Source: Diadophis punctatus similis
Taxonomy: Eukaryota; Chordata; Lepidosauria; Squamata; Dipsadidae
Length of the DNA stretch: 64,000 bases
Reading direction: 5' to 3'
Assembly: GCA_023053685.1 (NCBI GenBank)
Contig: JALIGW010000057.1
Coordinates: forward strand, 3,274,710-3,338,709
Shown here piece after piece: positions 11,936-23,900 of the stretch (its first letter is position 1; each line of letters begins with the position of its first letter). Under the pieces are notes generated by a model that did no database searches, was not told where the DNA came from, and worked only from the letters and a program-made list of their open reading frames with translations. The translations under genes were made by a program, and so were the position numbers.

Positions 11936-13839
11936 TTACATTTTCCAGATGTGCAGAAGCAGATTTCCAGCATTATGCTGAAATGTGCCTTGCAATTTCT
12001 CTCTAGCTGACTTTTCCAGATGTGAAGAAGCAGAGTTCAAACATTATGCTGAAATCTACCACATCAATTTCTCTCTAGCTGACATTTGCCAGATGTGCAG
12101 AAGCAGATTTCCAGGATTATGCTGAAATCAGCCTCTGCATTTTCTCTCTAGCTGACATTTTCCAGATGTGATGAAGCAGAGTTCCAGGATTATGCTGAAA
12201 TCAGCCTCTGCATTTTCTCTCTAGCTGACATTCTCCAGATGTGCAGAAGCAGAGTGCCAGAATTTTGCTGTAACCACTACATCAATTTCTCTCTAGCTGA
12301 CTTTTCCAGATGTGCAGAAGCACATGTCCAGGATTATGCTGAAATCTGCCTTGCAATTTCTCTCTAGCTGTCTTTTGCAGATGTGCAGGAGAGTTCCAGG
12401 ATTATGCTGAAATCTACATCAATTTCTCCCTAGCTGACATTTTCCAGATGTGCAGAAGCAGAGTTCAAAGATTATGCTGAAATCTACACATCAATTTCTC
12501 TCTAGCTGACTTTTCCAGATGTGCAGAAGCAGAGTTCCAGGATTATGCTGAAATCTACATCAATTTCTCTCTAGCTGACTTTTCCAGATGTGCAGAAGCA
12601 GAGTTCCAGGATTATGCTGAAATCTACATCAATTTCTCTCAAGCTGACATTTTCCAGATGTACAGAAGCAGAGTTCCAGGTGTATGCTGAAATCTGCCTT
12701 GCAATTTCTCTCTAGCTGACTTTTCGCAGATGTGCAGAAGCAGAGTTCCAGGATTATGCTGAAAACCACCACATCAATTTCTCTCTAGCTGACTTTTCCA
12801 GATGTGCAGAAGCAGAGTTCCAGCATTATGCTGAAATCTGCCACATAAACTTCTCTCTAGCTGACATTTTCCATATGTGCAGAAGCAGAGTTCAAATATT
12901 ATGCTGAAATCTACCATATCAATTTCTCTCTAGCTGACATTTGCCAGATGTGAAGAAGCAGATTTCCAGGATTGTGCTGAAATCTACCATACCAATTTCT
13001 CTCTAGCTGACATTTGCCAGATGTGAAGAAGCAGAGTTCCAGGATTGTGCTGAAATCAGCCTCTGCATTTTCTCTCTAGCTGACATTTTCCAGATGTGCA
13101 GAAGCAGAGTTCAAAGATTATGCTGAAATCTGCCTTGCAATTTGTCTCCAAGTGAAATTTTCCAGATGTGCAGAAGCAGAGTTCCAGGATTATGCTGAAA
13201 TCTAGCACATCAATTTCTCTCTAGCTGACATTTTCCAGATGTGAGGAAGCAGTGTTCCAGGATTATGCTGAAATCAGCCTCTGCATTTTCTCTCTAGCTG
13301 ACATTTTCCAGATGAGCACAAGCAGAGTTGAAAGATTATGGTGAACTCTACCACATCAATTTCTCTCTAGCTTACATTTTCCAGATGTGCAGAAGCAGAG
13401 TTCCAGCATTATGCTGAAATCTGCCACATAAACTTCTCTCTAGCTGACATTTGCCAGATGTGCAGAAGCAGAGTTCCAGGATTTTTCTGAAATGTGCCTT
13501 GCAATTTCTCTCTAGCTGACTTTTCCAGATGTGAAGAAGCAGAGTTCAAACATTATGCTGAAACCTACCACATCAATTTCTCTCTAGCTGAAATTTTCTA
13601 GATGTGCACAAGCAGAGTTCCAGGATTATGCTGAAATCTGCCTCTGCATTTTCCCTCTAGCTGACAATTTCCAGATGTGAAGAAGCAGAGTTCAAAGATT
13701 CTGCTGAAATCTACCACATAAATTCCTATGTAGCTGACATTTTTCAGATGTGCTGAAGCAGAGTTCCAGGATTATGCTGAAAGCAGCCTCTGCATTATCT
13801 CTCTAGCTAACATTCTCCAGATGTGCAGAAGCAGAGTTC
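11936..13839 (+). repeat. 2455-bp HOR, copy 3, shortened
   Basis: The third copy begins in phase but lacks one 73-bp monomer near 12,170: the AGTGCC landmark comes 317 bp after the start instead of 390. It lacks a 72-bp monomer near 13,310 and is cut at about 13,839. The second deletion and the GTTGAAAG and GCATTATC variants are shared with the window start (1-890). The window start therefore descends from a sister of this copy, not of copies 1 or 2. Private changes include GCCAGAATTTTG (12,253) and CCATATGTGC (about 12,870). Confidence 0.9.
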
Positions 13840-14089
13840 AAAGATTATGCTGAAATCTGCCTGTGCATTTTCCCTCTAGCTGACATTTTCCAGATGTGCG
13901 GAAGCAGAGTTCCAGGATTATGCTGAAATCTGCCTCTGCATTTTCCCTCTAGCTGACATTTTCCAGATGTGCGGAAGCAGAGTTCCAGGATTATGCTGAA
14001 ATCTGCCTTGCAATTTTGCTCCAGGTGAAAATTTCCAGATGTGGACAAGCAGAGTTCAAAGACTATGCTGAAATCTAACACATCAATCT
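13840..14089 (+). repeat. Junction segment between two in-register deletions
   Basis: This short piece corresponds to 1546-1795. To its left, 655 bp (nine monomers) present at 890-1545 are missing. To its right, 435 bp (six monomers) present at about 1795-2230 are missing. Both breakpoints fall inside identical stretches of neighbouring monomers, so exact positions cannot be fixed to better than a few tens of bases. Confidence 0.8.
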
Positions 14090-15871
14090 CTCTCTAGCTG
14101 ACTTTTCCAGATGTGCAGAAGCAAAGTTCCAAGATTATGCTGAAATCTACCACATCAATTTCTCTCTAGCTGACATTTTCCAGATGTGAGGAAGCAGTGT
14201 TCCAGGATTATGCTGAAATCAGCCTCTGCATTTTCTCTCCAGCTGACATTTTCCAGATGTGCAGAAGCAGAGTTCCAAGATTATGCTGAAATCTGCCTTG
14301 CAATTTCTCTCTAGCTGACATTTTCCAGATGAGCACAAGCAGAGTTCAAAGATTATGGTGAACTCTACCACATCAATTTCTCTCTAGCTTACATTTTCCA
14401 GATGTGCAGAAGCAGAGTTCAAAGATTATGCTGAAATCTACCACATCAATTTCTCTCTATCTTACATTTTGCAGATGTGCACAAGCAGATTTCCAGGATT
14501 ATGCTGAAATCTGCCTCTGCATTTTCCCTCTAGCTGACATTTTCCAGATGTGCGGAAGCAGAGTTCCAGGATTATGCTGAAATCTGCCTTGCAATTTTTC
14601 TCCAGGTGAAAATTTCCAGATGTGGACAAGCAGAGTTCAAAGACTATGCTGAAATCTAACACATCAATTTCTCTCTTGCTGACATTTTCCAGATGTGCAG
14701 AAGCAGAGTTCGAGGATTATGCTGAAATCTGCCTTGCAATTATTCGTTAGCTGACATTTTCCAGATGTTCAGAAGCAGAGAGCAAAGATTATGCTGAAAT
14801 ATACCACATAAATTTTCCCCAGCTGACATTTTCCAGATGTGCAGAAGCAGAGTTCAAAGATTATGCTGAAATCAGCCTCTGCATTTTCTCTCCAGCTGAC
14901 ATTTTCCAGATGTGCGGAAGCAGAGTTCAAAGATTATGCTGAAATCTGCCTCTGCATTTTCTTTCTAGCTGACATTTTCTAGATGTGTGGAAGCAGAGTT
15001 CCAAGATTATGCTGAAATCTGCCACATAAACTTCTCTCTAGCTGACATTTTCCAGATGTGCAGAAGCAGAGTTCAAATATTATGCTGAAATCTACCATAT
15101 CAATTTCTCTCTAGCTGACATTTGCCAGATGTGAAGAAGCAGAGTTCCAGGATTGTGCTGAAAACCACCACATCAATTTCTCTCTAGCTGACATTTGCCA
15201 GGTGTGCAGAAGCAGAGTTCCAGGATTATGCTGAAATCAGCCTCTGCATTTTCTCTCTAGCTGACATTTTCCAGATGTGCGGAAGCAGAGTTCAAAGATT
15301 ATGCTGAAATCTGCCTTGCAATTTGTCTCCAAGTGAAATTTTCCAGATGTGGAGAAGCAGAGTTCAGAGATTATGCTGAAATCTACCACATCAATCTCTC
15401 TCTAGCTGACTTTTCCAGATGTGCAGAAGCAGAGTTCAAAGATTATGCTGAAATCTTACACATCAATTTCTCTCTAGCTGAAATTTTCTAGATGTGCACA
15501 AGCAGAGTTCCAGGATTATGCTGAAATCTGCCTCTGCATTTTCCCTCTAGCTGACATTTTCCAGATGTGAAGAAGCAGAGTTCAAAGATTCTGCTGAAAT
15601 CTACCACATAATTTCCGATGTAGCTGACATTTTTCAGATGTGCTGAAGCAGAGTTCCAGGATTATGCTGAAAGCAGCCTCTGCATTTTCTATCTAGCTGA
15701 CATTCTCCAGATGTGCAGAAGCAGAGTTCAAAGATTATGCTGAAATCTACGACATCAATTTCTCTCTAGCTTACATTTTCTAGATGTGCAGAAGCAGAGT
15801 TCCAGCATTATGCTGAAATCTACCACATCAATTTTTCTCTAGCTGACATTTGCCAGGTGTGCAGAAGCAGA
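14090..15871 (+). repeat. Duplicated block, second copy, left part
   Basis: Continuous with 2231-4012 at offset 11,859. It carries the single ATTCGTTAG variant (about 14,745) where other copies have ATTCATTAG. It contains the TTCGAGG monomer, the GAGAGCAAAG monomer with ATATACCACATAAATTTTCC, and a TGTGTGGAAGC monomer. This order is also found at the right-hand end of the 4.2-kb units near 42-43 kb. The duplicated block continues to about 18,259 inside the next unit. Confidence 0.85.
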
Positions 15872-18800
15872 GTTCCAGGATTATGCTGAAATCAGCCTCT
15901 GCATTTTCTCTCTAGCTGACATTTTCCAGATGTGCGGAAGCAGAGTTCAAAGATTATGCTGAAATCTGCCTTGCAATTTGTCTCCAAGTGAAATTTTCCA
16001 GATGTGGAGAACCAGAGTTCAGAGATTATGCTGAAATCTACCACATCAATCTCTCTCTAGCTGACTTTTCCAGATGTGCAGAAGCAGAGTTCCAGGATTA
16101 TGCTGAAATCTACCACATCAATTTCTCTCTAGCTGACATTTTCCAGATGCGAGGAAGCAGTGTTCCAGGATTATGCTGAAATCAGCCTCTGCATTTTCTC
16201 TCTAGCTGACATTTTCCAGATGTGCAGAAGCAGAGTTCCAAGATTATGCTGAAATCTGCCTTGCAATTTGTCTCCAAGTGAAATTTTCCAGATGTGGAGA
16301 AGCAGAGTTCAGAGATTATGCTGAAATCTACCACATCAATCTATCTCTAGCTGACTTTTCCAGATGTGCAGAAGCAGAGTTCAAAGATTATGCTGAAATC
16401 TTACACATCAATTTCTCTCTAGCTGAAATTTTCTAGATGTGCACAAGCAGAGTTCCAGGATTATGCTGAAATCTGCCTCTGCATTTTCCCTCTAGCTGAC
16501 ATTTTCCAGATGTGAAGAAGCAGAGTTCAAAGATTCTGCTGAAATCTACCATATAAATTCCTATGTAGCTGACATTTTTCAGATGTGCGGAAGCAGAGTT
16601 CAAAGATTATGCTGAAATCTGCCTTGCAATTTGTCTCCAAGTGAAATTTTCCAGATGTGGAGAAGCAGAGTTCAGAGATTATGCTGAAATCTACCACATC
16701 AATCTCTCTCTAGCTGACTTTTCCAGATGTGCAGAAGCAGAGTTCCAGGATTATGCTGAAATCAGCCTCTGCATTTTCTCTCTAGCTGACATTTTCCAGA
16801 TGTGCAGAAGCAGAATTCCAAGATTATGCTGAAATCTGCCTTGCAATTTCTCTCTAGCTGACATTTTCCAGATGAGCGCAAGCAGAGTTCAAAGATTATG
16901 GTGAACTCTACCACATCAATTTCTATCTAGCTTACATTTTCCAGATGTGCAGAAGCAGAGTTCAAAGATTATGCTGAAATCTAACACATCAATTTCTCTC
17001 CAGCTGAAATTTTCTAGATGTGCACAAGCAGAGTTCCAGGATTATGCTGAAATCTGCCTCTGCATTTTCCCTCTAGCTGACATTTTCCAGATGTGAAGAA
17101 GCAGAGTTCAAAGATTCTGCTGAAATCTACCACATAAATTCCTATCTAGCTGACATTTTTCAGATGTGATGACGCAGAGTTCCTGGATTATGCTGAAATC
17201 AGCCTCTGCATTTTCTCTCTAGCTGACATTTTCCAGATGTGCGGAAGCAGAGTTCAAAGATTATGCTGAAATCTGCCTCTGCATTTTCTTTCTAGCTGAC
17301 ATTTTCTAGATGTGTGGAAGCAGAGTTCCAAGATTATGCTGAAATCTGCCACATAAACTTCTCTCTAGCTGACATTTTCCAGATGTGCAGAAGCAGAGTT
17401 CAAATATTATGCTGAAATCTACCATATCAATTTCTCTCTAGCTGACATTTGCCAGATGTGAAGAAGCAGAGTTCCAGGATTGTGCTGAAATCTACCATAC
17501 CAATTTCTCTCTAGCTGACTTTTCCAGATGTGAAGAAGCAGAGTTCAAACATTATGCTGAAATCTACCACATCAATTTCTCTCTAGCTGACATTTGCCAG
17601 ATGTGCAGAAGCAGATTTCCAGGATTATGCTGAAATCAGCCTCTGCATTTTCTCTCTAGCTGACATTTTCCATATGTGCGGAAGCAGAGTTCAAAGATTA
17701 TGCTGAAATCTGCCTTGCAATTTGTCTCCAAGTGAAATTTTCCAGATGTGGAGAAGCAGAGTTCAGAGATTATGCTGAAATCTACCACATCAATCTCTCT
17801 CTAGCTGACTTTTCCAGATGTGCAGAAGCAGAGTTCCAAGATTATGCTGAAATCTACCACATCAATTTCTCTCTAGCTGACATTTTCCAGATGTGAGGAA
17901 GCAGTGTTCCAGGATTATGCTGAAATCAGCCTCTGCATTTTCTCTCCAGCTGACATTTTCCAGATGTGCAGAAGCAGAGTTCCAAGATTATGCTGAAATC
18001 TGCCTTGCAATTTCTCTCTAGCTGACATTTTCCAGATGAGCACAAGCAGAGTTCAAAGATTATGGTGAACTCTACCACATCAATTTCTCTCTAGCTTACA
18101 TTTTCCAGATGTGCAGAAGCAGAGTTCAAAGATTATGCTGAAATCTACCACATCAATTTCTCTCTATCTTACATTTTGCAGATGTGCACAAGCAGATTTC
18201 CAGGATTATGCTGAAATCTGCCTCTGCATTTTCCCTCTAGCTGACATTTTCCAGATGTGCGGAAGCAGAGTTCCAGGATTATGCTGAAATCTGCCTTGCA
18301 ATTTTTCTCCAGGTGAAAATTTCCAGATGTGGACAAGCAGAGTTCAAAGACTATGCTGAAATCTAACACATCAATTTCTCTCTTGCTGACATTTTCCAGA
18401 TGTGCAGAAGCAGAGTTCCAGGATTATGCTGAAATCTGCCTCTGCATTTTCCCTCTAGCTGACATTTTCCAGATGTGCGGAAGCAGAGTTCAAAGATTAT
18501 GCTTAAATCTACCACATCAATTTTCTAGCTTACATTTTCCAGATGTGCGGAAGCAGAGTTCAAACATTATGCTGAAATCTACCACATCAATTTCTCTCTA
18601 GCTGACATTTGCCAGATGTGCAGAAGCAGATTTCCAGGATTATGCTGAAATCAGCCTCTGCATTTTCTCTCTAGCTGACATTTTCCAGATGTGCGGAAGC
18701 AGAGTTCAAAGATTATGCTGAAATCTGCCTTGCAATTTGTCTCCAAGTGAAATTTTCCAGATGTGGAGAAGCAGAGTTCAGAGATTATGCTGAAATCTAC

Positions 18801-20954
18801 CACATCAATCTCTCTCTAGCTGACTTTTCCAGATGTGCAGAAGCAGTGTTCCAGGATTATGCTGAAATCTAGCACATCAATCTCTCTCTAGCTGACTTTT
18901 CCAGATGTGCAGAAGCAGAGTTCCAAGATTATGCTGAAATCTACCACATCAATTTCTCTCTAGCTGACATTTTCCAGATGTGAGGAAGCAGTGTTCCAGG
19001 ATTATGCTGAAATCAGCCTCTGCATTTTCTCTCCAGCTGACATTTTCCAGATGTGCAGAAGCAGAGTTCCAAGATTATGCTGAAATCTGCCTTGCAATTT
19101 CTCTCTAGCTGACATTTTCCAGATGAGCACAAGCAGAGTTCAAAGATTATGGTGAACTCTACCACATCAATTTCTCTCTAGCTTACATTTTCCAGATGTG
19201 CAGAAGCAGAGTTCAAAGATTATGCTGAAATCTACCACATCAATTTCTCTCTATCTTACATTTTGCAGATGTGCACAAGCAGATTTCCAGGATTATGCTG
19301 AAATCTGCCTCTGCATTTTCCCTCTAGCTGACATTTTCCAGATGTGCAGAAGCAGAGTTCTAGGATTATGCTGAAATCTGCCTTGCAATTTTTCTCCAGG
19401 TGAAAATTTCCAGATGTGGACAAGCAGAGTTCAAAGACTATGCTGAAATCTAACACATCAATTTCTCTCTTGCTGACATTTTCCAGATGTGCAGAAGCAG
19501 AGTTCCAGGATTATGCTGAAATCTGCCTCTGCATTTTCCCTCTAGCTGACATTTTCCAGATGTGCGGAAGCAGAGTTCAAAGATTATGCTTAAATCTACC
19601 ACATCAATTTTCTAGCTTACATTTTCCAGATGTGCAGAAGCAGAGTTCCAGGATTATGCTGAAATCTGCCTTGCAATTATTCATTAGCTGACATTTTCCA
19701 GATGTTCAGAAGCAGAGAGCAAAGATTATGCTGAAATATACCACATAAATTTTCCCCAGCTGACATTTTCCAGATGTGCAGAAGCAGAGTTCAAAGATTA
19801 TGCTGAAATCTACCACATCAATTTCTCTCTAGTTTACGTTTTCCAGATGTGCAGAAGCAGAGTTCCAGTATTATGCTGAAATCTGCCTCTGCATTTCCCC
19901 TCTAGCTGACATTTTCCAGATGTGCGGAAGCAGAGTTCAAAGATTATGCTGAAATCTGCCTCTGCATTTTCTTTCTAGCTGACATTTTGTAGATGTGTGG
20001 AAGCAGAGTTCCAAGATTATGCTGAAATCTGCCACATAAACTTCTCTCTAGCTGACATTTTCCAGATGTGCAGAAGCAGAGTTCAAATATTATGCTGAAA
20101 TCTACCATATCAATTTCTCTCTAGCTGACATTTGCCAGATGTGAAGAAGCAGAGTTCCAGGATTGTGCTGAAATCTACCATACCAATTTCTCTCTAGCTG
20201 ACATTTGCCAGATGTGAAGAAGCAGAGTTCCAGGATTGTGCTGAAAACCACCACATCAATTTCTCTCTAGCTGACATTTGCCAGGTGTGCAGAAGCAGAG
20301 TTCCAGGATTATGCTGAAATCAGCCTCTGCATTTTCTCTCTAGCTGACATTTTCCAGATGTGCGGAAGCAGAGTTCAAAGATTATGCTGAAATCTGCCTT
20401 GCAATTTGTCTCCAAGTGAAATTTTCCAGATGTGGAGAAGCAGAGTTCAGAGATTATGCTGAAATCTACCACATCAATCTCTCTCTAGCTGACTTTTCCA
20501 GATGTGCAGAAGCAGAGTTCAAAGATTATGCTGAAATCTTACACATCAATTTCTCTCTAGCTGAAATTTTCTAGATGTGCACAAGCAGAGTTCCAGGATT
20601 ATGCTGAAATCTGCCTCTGCATTTTCCCTCTAGCTGACATTTTCCAGATGTGAAGAAGCAGAGTTCAAAGATTCTGCTGAAATCTACCACATAATTTCCG
20701 ATGTAGCTGACATTTTTCAGATGTGCTGAAGCAGAGTTCCAGGATTATGCTGAAAGCAGCCTCTGCATTTTCTCTCTAGCTGACATTCTCCAGATGTGCA
20801 GAAGCAGAGTTCAAAGATTATGCTGAAATCTACGACATCAATTTCTCTCTAGCTTACATTTTCTAGATGTGCAGAAGCAGAGTTCCAGCATTATGCTGAA
20901 ATCTACCACATCAATTTTTCTCTAGCTGACATTTGCCAGGTGTGCAGAAGCAGA
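15872..20954 (+). repeat. Long HOR unit, type A, copy 1 (5083 bp, ~70 monomers)
   Basis: The unit start is set at GTTCCAGGATT following the landmark AATTTTTCTCTAGC plus CCAGGTGTGC. The first ~900 bp matches type B units; the rest differs. Type A is marked by monomers with TATGCTTAAATC and AATTTTCTAGCTTAC (about 18,500 and 19,590) and by TAGTTTACGTTTTCC (about 19,832). From about 16,421 it is repeated 9733 bp further on. Its left part, to 18,259, is also the second copy of the 4.17-kb block. Private change: CTCTCCAGCTGAAA near 16,999. Confidence 0.9.
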
Positions 20955-23900
20955 GTTCCAGGATTATGCTGAAATCAGCCTCTGCATTTTCTCTCTAGCT
21001 GACATTTTCCAGATGTGCGGAAGCAGAGTTCAAAGATTATGCTGAAATCTGCCTTGCAATTTGTCTCCAAGTGAAATTTTCCAGATGTGGAGAACCAGAG
21101 TTCAGAGATTATGCTGAAATCTACCACATCAATCTCTCTCTAGCTGACTTTTCCAGATGTGCAGAGGCAGAGTTCCAGGATTATGCTGAAATCTACCACA
21201 TCAATTTCTCTCTAGCTGACATTTTCCAGATGCGAGGAAGCAGTGTTCCAGGATTATGCTGAAATCAGCCTCTGCATTTTCTCTCTAGCTGACATTTTCC
21301 AGATGTGCAGAAACAGAATTCCAAGATTATGCTGAAATCTGCCTTGCAATTTGTCTCCAAGTGAAATTTTCCAGATGTGGAGAAGCAGAGTTCAGAGATT
21401 ATGCTGAAATCTACCACATCAATCTATCTCTAGCTGACTTTTCCAGATGTGCAGAAGCAGAGTTCAAAGATTATGCTGAAATCTTACACATCAATTTCTC
21501 TCTAGCTGAAATTTTCTAGATGTGCACAAGCAGAGTTCCAGGATTATGCTGAAATCTGCCTCTGCATTTTCCCTCTAGCTGACATTTTCCAGATGTGAAG
21601 AAGCAGAGTTCAAAGATTCTGCTGAAATCTACCATATAAATTCCTATGTAGCTGACATTTTTCAGATGTGCGGAAGCAGAGTTCAAAGATTATGCTGAAA
21701 TCTGCCTTGCAATTTGTCTCCAAGTGAAATTTTCCAGATGTGGAGAAGCAGAGTTCAGAGATTATGCTGAAATCTGCCTGTGCATTTTCCCTCTAGCTGA
21801 CATTTTCCAGATGTGCGGAAGCAGAGTTCCAGGATTATGCTGAAATCTGCCTCTGCATTTTCCCTCTAGCTGACATTTTCCAGATGTGCGGAAGCAGAGT
21901 TCCAGGATTATGCTGAAATCTACCACATCAATTTCTCTCTAGCTGACATTTTCCAGATGCGAGGAAGCAGTGTTCCAGGATTATGCTGAAATCAGCCTCT
22001 GCATTTTCTCTCTAGCTGACATTTTCCAGATGTGCAGAAGCAGAGTTCCAAGATTATGCTGAAATCTGCCTTGCAATTTGTCTCCAAGTGAAATTTTCCA
22101 GATGTGGAGAAGCAGAGTTCAGAGATTATGCTGAAATCTACCACATCAATCTATCTCTAGCTGACTTTTCCAGATGTGCAGAAGCAGAGTTCAAAGATTA
22201 TGCTGAAATCTTACACATCAATTTCTCTCTAGCTGAAATTTTCTAGATGTGCACAAGCAGAGTTCCAGGATTATGCTGAAATCTGCCTCTGCATTTTCCC
22301 TCTAGCTGACATTTTCCAGATGTGAAGAAGCAGAGTTCAAAGATTCTGCTGAAATCTACCATATAAATTCCTATGTAGCTGACATTTTTCAGATGTGCGG
22401 AAGCAGAGTTCAAAGATTATGCTGAAATCTGCCTTGCAATTTGTCTCCAAGTGAAATTTTCCAGATGTGGAGAAGCAGAGTTCAGAGATTATGCTGAAAT
22501 CTGCCTGTGCATTTTCCCTCTAGCTGACGTTTTCCAGATGTGCGGAAGCAGAGTTCCAGGATTATGCTGAAATCTGCCTCTGCATTTTCCCTCTAGCTGA
22601 CATTTTCCAGATGTGCGGAAGCAGAGTTCCAGGATTATGCTGAAATCTGCCTTGCAATTTTGCTCCAGGTGAAAATTTCCAGATGTGGACAAGCAGAGTT
22701 CAAAGACTATGCTGAAATCTAACACATCAATTTCTCTCTTGCTGACATTTTCCAGATGTGCAGAAGCAGAGTTCCAGTATTATGCTGAAATGTGCCTTGC
22801 AATTTCTCTCTAGCTGACTTTTCCAGATGTGAAGAAGCAGAGTTCAAACATTATGCTGAAATCTACCACATCAATTTCTCTCTAGCTGACATTTGCCAGA
22901 TGTGCAGAAGCAGATTTCCAGGATTATGCTGAAATCAGCCTCTGCATTTTCTCTCTAGCTGACATTTTCCAGATGTGCGGAAGCAGAGTTCAAAGATTAT
23001 GCTGAAATCTGCCTTGCAATTTGTCTCCAAGTGAAATTTTCCAGATGTGGAGTAGCAGAGTTCAGAGATTATGCTGAAATCTACCACATCAATCTCTCTC
23101 TAGCTGACTTTTCCAGATGTGCAGAAACAGAGTTCCAAGATTATGCTGAAATCTACCACATCAATTTCTCTCTAGCTGACATTTTCCAGATGTGAGGAAG
23201 CAGTGTTCCAGGATTATGCTGAAATCAGCCTCTGCATTTTCTCTCCAGCTGACATTTTCCAGATGTGCAGAAGCAGAGTTCCAAGATTATGCTGAAATCT
23301 GCCTTGCAATTTCTCTCTAGCTGACATTTTCCAGATGAGCACAAGCAGAGTTCAAAGATTATGGTGAACTCTACCACATCAATTTCTCTCTAGCTTACAT
23401 TTTCCAGATGTGCAGAAGCAGAGTTCAAAGATTATGCTGAAATCTACCACATCAATTTCTCTCTATCTTACATTTTGCAGATGTGCACAAGCAGATTTCC
23501 AGGATTATGCTGAAATCTGCCTCTGCATTTTCCCTCTAGCTGACATTTTCCAGATGTGCGGAAGCAAAGTTCCAGGATTATGCTGAAATCTGCCTTGCAA
23601 TTTTTCTCCAGGTGAAATTTTCCAGATGTGGAGAAGCAGAGTTCAGAGATTATGCTGAAATCTACCACATCAATCTATCTCTAGCTGACTTTTCCAGATG
23701 TGCAGAAGCAGAGTTCAAAGATTATGCTGAAATCTTACACATCAATTTCTCTCTAGCTGAAATTTTCTAGATGTGCACAAGCAGAGTTCCAGGATTATGC
23801 TGAAATCTGCCTCTGCATTTTCCCTCTAGCTGACATTTTCCAGATGTGAAGAAGCAGAGTTCAAAGATTCTGCTGAAATCTACCATATAAATTCCTATGT

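Noticed and set aside
18329..18601. 90/91-codon + strand open frames beginning MDKQSSKTMLKS
   Set aside because: Same by-product of monomer phase. The start lies inside an ordinary monomer with no promoter or translation context, and the C-terminal end differs simply according to which monomer follows.
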